Origin: Bacteroidota bacterium | GTDB taxonomy: Bacteria > Bacteroidota > Bacteroidia > Chitinophagales > S012-47 | Direction of reading: 5' to 3' | DNA length: 32,954 nt | Assembly (NCBI GenBank): GCA_024276745.1 | Contig: JAJRWN010000117.1 | Location: 1 to 32,954, forward strand | Shown here: piece after piece, positions 28,473 to 32,954 of the stretch | Layout: every line of letters begins with the position of its first letter | How positions within the stretch are numbered: position 1 is the first letter of the stretch | The notes under the pieces: model-generated | The model's input: the letters and a program-made list of their open reading frames with translations, nothing else | Told to the model about the DNA's origin: nothing | The model's database searches: none | Program-made: the position numbers and the translations under genes

Positions 28473-29726
28473 ATGATTAAATTTGAAAGGCATTTATTAT
28501 CAAATGGGTTAACTGTAATATCGCATTATGACGCGAATACTCCCATGGCAACGGTAAATATGCTATACCGGGTAGGAGCCCGCAACGAAGAACCCGGCAA
28601 AACAGGGTTTGCACATTTATTTGAACATTTAATGTTTGCCGGTTCGGCACATGCACCCAGTTTTGATGAACCGCTTGAACGAGCAGGTGGTGAGAACAAT
28701 GCTTTTACCAATAATGATATTACTAATTACTATGAAGTGCTTCCTGCCGATAATATTGAGACGGCTTTATTTCTGGAATCTGATCGTTTACAAGCTTTGA
28801 ATATCAATACCCATTCGCTTGAAGTTCAACGAAAAGTTGTGATGGAAGAATTTAAGGAAAATTATCTGAATCAACCTTATGGTGATACCTGGCATTTATT
28901 AGGCAAACTGGCCTATAAAAAACATCCGTATCAATGGCCTACCATTGGCAAAAAACTTTCACATATTGCACAGGCTTCCCTTGCCGATGTGCAATTATTC
29001 TTTGACCAACATTATGCGGTAAATAATGCCATTTTATCGGTCGCTGGAAATATAAAGTCTAATCATATATTCCGGTTGGCTGAAAAATGGTTTGGAGATA
29101 TACCGGCAAAATCTTTAAAAGAAAATAGTATTCCGGAAGAGCCTGTTCAAAATAAAGCACGTGTTAAAGAGGTGTTTGCCGATGTACCGCTTGATGCAAT
29201 TTACATGGCCTTTCACATGGGTGACCGGATGAGCCGTTCTTATTACTTATCAGATATTCTCAGCGATATTCTTTCGGGTGGAAAAAGCTCACGGCTTTAT
29301 CAAAAGCTGGTTCAAGAGAAACATATTTTCAACGAAATAGATGCATATCTTACAGGCTATCTGGATCCCGGTTTGCTGATTGTAGAGGGCAAACCAGCCA
29401 GGGGTATCGACAGTAACGATGCCATTAAAGCAATCCGGCTGGAGCTGAATAAACTCATGCTTGAAAAAGTAGAAAACCGGGAGCTTCAAAAAGTTAAAAA
29501 TCAAATTGAAGCCCATCATGCTTTCGAAGAAACTAATCAGATGAATAAAGCATTCAGCCTGGCTTATTTCGAAATGTTGGGTGGTGCCGAATTGCTGGAA
29601 ACAGAAAAACAATACTACCGGATGGCCAATGCTGTTTCCATTCGCGATGAAGCCGTTAAAATCTTTAAACGACAGAATGAATCTACATTAATTTATAGAA
29701 GCAATAAGAAAGAAAAAAAATCATGA
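28473..29726 (+). CDS. M16 family zinc metallopeptidase (active-type subunit)
   Basis: Inverted zinc motif H-x2-E-H in GFAHLFEHLMF; downstream SSRLYQKLVQE. Confidence 0.92.
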   Translation: MIKFERHLLSNGLTVISHYDANTPMATVNMLYRVGARNEEPGKTGFAHLFEHLMFAGSAHAPSFDEPLERAGGENNAFTNNDITNYYEVLPADNIETALFLESDRLQALNINTHSLEVQRKVVMEEFKENYLNQPYGDTWHLLGKLAYKKHPYQWPTIGKKLSHIAQASLADVQLFFDQHYAVNNAILSVAGNIKSNHIFRLAEKWFGDIPAKSLKENSIPEEPVQNKARVKEVFADVPLDAIYMAFHMGDRMSRSYYLSDILSDILSGGKSSRLYQKLVQEKHIFNEIDAYLTGYLDPGLLIVEGKPARGIDSNDAIKAIRLELNKLMLEKVENRELQKVKNQIEAHHAFEETNQMNKAFSLAYFEMLGGAELLETEKQYYRMANAVSIRDEAVKIFKRQNESTLIYRSNKKEKKS

Positions 29727-31000
29727 GTCAAATCAGAATACCTGTAATTAATACAATCAAAGCGGTAAAATTTACATTCCCCCCTTTACATAGGCTGAGT
29801 AATCGCATTCCGGTTTATTTTCTACCCTCCGAAGGGCCTGAAATTGTATCCCTTAAATTGATGATACGACATGTGAATTTGGGTATATCGGATTTACTGG
29901 TAAGTGGGGCTACTGCAACACAGTTGAGAGAAGGTATCCGGGGAAAAGAGAAACAAGAAATATCCAATCAGCTTGATTATTACGGGGTCCGGTTTTCTGC
30001 TTCTTCACAAGCAGATTTTACCCTGATTTCAGCCATGTTTTTAAGTAAATTTTCCGAAGAAGTATTAGCGTTAATATCCGATTTGTTGATTCATCCCGTA
30101 TTTCCCGAAACCGCTTTGAATCTTTTTAAACAAAGAGCCATTGAACGGGTGAGATTAAACAAACAAAAAGTAGAATTTTATAGTGGTAAATTAAGCAGAA
30201 AATGTTTGTTTAGCGACAAACATATTTATGGATATACAGCCGAAGAGCCTGATATTGATTCATTAAACCGTAAACAGCTTATCGATTTCCATGCAGAACA
30301 TTACCGGGCCGAAAATATAAGCATATTGCTAACGGCAAATGGAATAAATCATCCGGAAACATTGCTTGATAGGTATCTGGGCATTATACCAAAAGCAAGT
30401 AAAGCTAGCCCTAAGCTCAAAAGTATATATCATCCGGAAGAAGAAAAATACCGGTATCAACAAATGGATAATCCTTTTCAATCGAGTATTGCCCTTGTAA
30501 AGCATTTCCCGGGTCGCGAATCCGATGATTATTATCCGCTTTCCTTGCTTACAACCATACTTGGTGGTTATTTCGGTGCCCGGTTGATGAAAAACCTTCG
30601 CGAAGATAAAGGCTATACTTATGGTATATATTCCACAGTAAGGTCCTTGGTAAATGCCAATTATTTTTCATTAAGAACGGAGGTGGCAGCCAAACATACG
30701 GAATCGGCCTATCAGGAAATGATAAAAGAGATTAAGCAACTCCGTACAAGCCCCGTAGGTAAAGAAGAATTGCAATTGGTAAGAAATTATTTATTAGGTG
30801 CCATGATGCGCAGTATTGATGGTCCCGAACAGATATTAAAAAGAGTATTGAATATGCTGATACTAGGGCAAGATGAAACATCTTTTCAGCGTTATATCGA
30901 AACAATACACACAACAAACTCAAAACAACTTTTGGCATTGGCAAATCAATATTTTGAACCGGATAGTTTTTATCATATTGTGGCAGGACCTAAGAAATAG
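29723..31000 (+). CDS. M16 family peptidase-like protein lacking HxxEH (inactive-type subunit)
   Basis: M16 fold features (FGARLMKNLREDKGYTYGIYSTV), no HxxEH; overlaps the previous gene by 4 nt (ATGA). Confidence 0.88.
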   Translation: MSQIRIPVINTIKAVKFTFPPLHRLSNRIPVYFLPSEGPEIVSLKLMIRHVNLGISDLLVSGATATQLREGIRGKEKQEISNQLDYYGVRFSASSQADFTLISAMFLSKFSEEVLALISDLLIHPVFPETALNLFKQRAIERVRLNKQKVEFYSGKLSRKCLFSDKHIYGYTAEEPDIDSLNRKQLIDFHAEHYRAENISILLTANGINHPETLLDRYLGIIPKASKASPKLKSIYHPEEEKYRYQQMDNPFQSSIALVKHFPGRESDDYYPLSLLTTILGGYFGARLMKNLREDKGYTYGIYSTVRSLVNANYFSLRTEVAAKHTESAYQEMIKEIKQLRTSPVGKEELQLVRNYLLGAMMRSIDGPEQILKRVLNMLILGQDETSFQRYIETIHTTNSKQLLALANQYFEPDSFYHIVAGPKK

Positions 31001-31010
31001 TTAATTTTAA

Positions 31011-32783
31011 ATGATGCTCAAGCGTTGGTCTATAATAATTATAATCCTGTTTCTGACAGTATTGAAAAGTATGGGTCAGAATATCAATCCTCCGGGTCTG
31101 AACTGTGTAACCAATCAGGTAAACGGAGATGTTTTATTGCAATGGTCATTACCGGTTAATACTTGCGGAACATTTGTAAGCTATGATATTTATTTTTCGA
31201 GCAATATTAATGGTCCATATACCTTATTAACATCCATCAGCAATTCAATGAGCACAAGCTGGCTTCATAGCGGAGCCAACGGAAATACGCAGGTTTTGTA
31301 TTATTATATGCGTAGCAATTACAATTGTCCTTCATATAATCAAATATCTTCCGATACGCTGGATAATCAGGATCCGAGTGCACCAATGATCAATTATGTA
31401 AGCGTATCAGGAGGAAAAGCCGTTTTGAACTGGCAAATATCGCCATCGGCAGAAACCCGTTCCTATATAATATATAGGTATAATGGCGGATTTAATCCCA
31501 TCGACACAGTATGGGGAAGATTAAGTACCGGCTATACCGATGCCGGCTCGAAGCCTGATATACAATCGGAAGAATATACCATAGCCGCTATGGACAGTTG
31601 CTTTAATACAGGGCCATTTGCATTGACCGCACACCATACCATATTGCTACATGCCAATGCCGATCCCTGCTCCGGATTAATTCAATTAAATTGGATAAGC
31701 TACGGGATATGGAATCAGGGGGTTGACAATTATAAGATTTATTTAAGCCTTAACGGAGGTCCATTTGTACTAGATGCTACGGTGTCATCAAACAACAACA
31801 ATACGTATCAGCTTGCACTTAACAACGATAATGATTCAATATGTATTTATGTAGAAGCATTCCAAAAAAACGGAACATTTACTTCCAAATCAAACAAATT
31901 ATGTTTTAGAGCAAATCTATTGCAAGCGGTTCAATATACTTTTTTGAACCGGGCAAGTGTAGAACTTGATGCTTCCGTCACCATTGAATGGCTACCCGAT
32001 ATAAACGCTTCCATAACCAATTTTCAAATACAAAAAGGGAGTACACCCAATAATCTAAACGGTATCTACAGCAAAGTAGCCCCCAATCCAATTCCCGGTC
32101 TTATGTCCTACAATGATCAAAATGTAAGCACAGATAAACGTGCTTATTATTATGCGGTATTGACTAGCGACAGTTGCAATAATAAATCGCTGACCGGATT
32201 GGTGCATACCATACATTTGAATACCCTCCCAAGACCGGATTTAAAAAATTATCTGAAGTGGAATGCCTACGAGATTGAATACGGACAGGTTGATGCCTAT
32301 AATATTTACAAAATGGATGCAAGTGGATCATGGATATTAGAAACATCCGTAGCCGGCATTGAGAACTCCTTTATTGATGATATTTCTGATGAAATAAATG
32401 GCATTGGAACATTTTGTTATCGCATTGAAGCAAGTGGAAACTTAAACTTACCCAATGGCCAAACCATTGCTTTCTCAAGTTTTTCAAATAAAGATTGTCT
32501 CGATCAATTGCCAATCATTAGAGTACCCACTGCCATTGTTCCTTCCGGAACAAACCATACTTTTAAACCCGTAATGCTCTTTACAGACCTTAATTATTAT
32601 TTGCTTCAAATATACAATCGCTGGGGTCAGCAAATATTTGAAAGTACTGATTATGCCACCGGATGGAATGGAACTATCAACGGTCAGATAGCCATACAGG
32701 ATGTATATACTTATTTAATCCGGGTACAATCAGTAGCCGGAAAAGAATATACACAAACGGGGACATTCATGCTCATCAGGTAA
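31011..32783 (+). CDS. Secreted fibronectin-III-like protein with gliding-motility-associated C-terminal (CHU_C, T9SS type B) domain
   Basis: Signal peptide (MLKRWSIIIIILFLTVLKSMGQ), repeated FnIII-like segments, C-terminal YYLLQIYNRWGQQIFESTDYATGWNGTINGQIAIQDVYTYLIRVQSVAGKEYTQTGTFMLIR. Confidence 0.9.
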   Translation: MMLKRWSIIIIILFLTVLKSMGQNINPPGLNCVTNQVNGDVLLQWSLPVNTCGTFVSYDIYFSSNINGPYTLLTSISNSMSTSWLHSGANGNTQVLYYYMRSNYNCPSYNQISSDTLDNQDPSAPMINYVSVSGGKAVLNWQISPSAETRSYIIYRYNGGFNPIDTVWGRLSTGYTDAGSKPDIQSEEYTIAAMDSCFNTGPFALTAHHTILLHANADPCSGLIQLNWISYGIWNQGVDNYKIYLSLNGGPFVLDATVSSNNNNTYQLALNNDNDSICIYVEAFQKNGTFTSKSNKLCFRANLLQAVQYTFLNRASVELDASVTIEWLPDINASITNFQIQKGSTPNNLNGIYSKVAPNPIPGLMSYNDQNVSTDKRAYYYAVLTSDSCNNKSLTGLVHTIHLNTLPRPDLKNYLKWNAYEIEYGQVDAYNIYKMDASGSWILETSVAGIENSFIDDISDEINGIGTFCYRIEASGNLNLPNGQTIAFSSFSNKDCLDQLPIIRVPTAIVPSGTNHTFKPVMLFTDLNYYLLQIYNRWGQQIFESTDYATGWNGTINGQIAIQDVYTYLIRVQSVAGKEYTQTGTFMLIR

Positions 32784-32824
32784 AAGTCTTGAACAAGCTA
32801 TTCACTCACTCGGCTTTAATTTCT

Positions 32825-32832
32825 TAACTTTG
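32825..32832 (+). promoter_or_regulatory. Candidate -7 element for guaB
   Basis: TAACTTTG (TAnnTTTG) about 33 nt upstream of the guaB ATG; no clear -33 TTTG. Confidence 0.45.
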
Positions 32833-32864
32833 CCGGCATTATCCGGCCATCAAAATCCCTGACC

Positions 32865-32954
32865 ATGCCAAATCAAAATGATAAATTTTTCAAAGAGGGT
32901 CTTACATTCGATGATGTACTCATTATACCTGCACATTCAGACGTATTGCCTCGC
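32865..32954 (+). CDS. guaB: IMP dehydrogenase, N-terminal fragment (continues past window)
   Basis: MPNQNDKFFKEGLTFDDVLIIPAHSDVLPR, a canonical IMPDH N-terminus (GLTFDDVLIIP); not in the ORF track because it is truncated. Confidence 0.9.
   Translation, partial: MPNQNDKFFKEGLTFDDVLIIPAHSDVLPR

Noticed and set aside
32832-32847. GCCGG-cattat-CCGGC inverted repeat upstream of guaB
   Set aside because: Short 5-bp stem with no supporting riboswitch-like structure; may be a chance result of the abundant CCGG.

Overview
The window is a Bacteroidota chromosomal segment, mostly conserved housekeeping and envelope genes. Order: gldG (3' part) - DUF4340 - dnaN -> <- class III aminotransferase | GSCFA protein -> <- recA, nth, 79-aa protein, ECF sigma factor | uvrA -> <- asnS | rpoN, membrane protein -> <- scpB, atpG-A-H-F-E-B, susD/susC pair, DUF5723-like outer-membrane protein, mqnC | two M16 peptidase-family proteins, CHU_C/T9SS type B surface protein, guaB (5' end only). 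I saw no tRNA, rRNA, CRISPR array, transposase, phage gene or recognisable defence system, and no convincing new multi-gene system. The observations most worth checking are: (1) a 1-nt frameshift in a T8 tract that separates a textbook signal peptide from a DUF5723-like protein; (2) a terminator-like perfect 13-bp hairpin plus U-tract between atpE and atpF inside the ATP synthase operon; (3) a degenerate, zinc-ligand-less, soluble anti-sigma-like 79-aa protein next to an ECF sigma gene; (4) a UvrA that has lost half of a zinc-finger cysteine set; (5) a charged coiled-coil-like insertion in AsnRS. All family names come from reading the translations; no database search was run.
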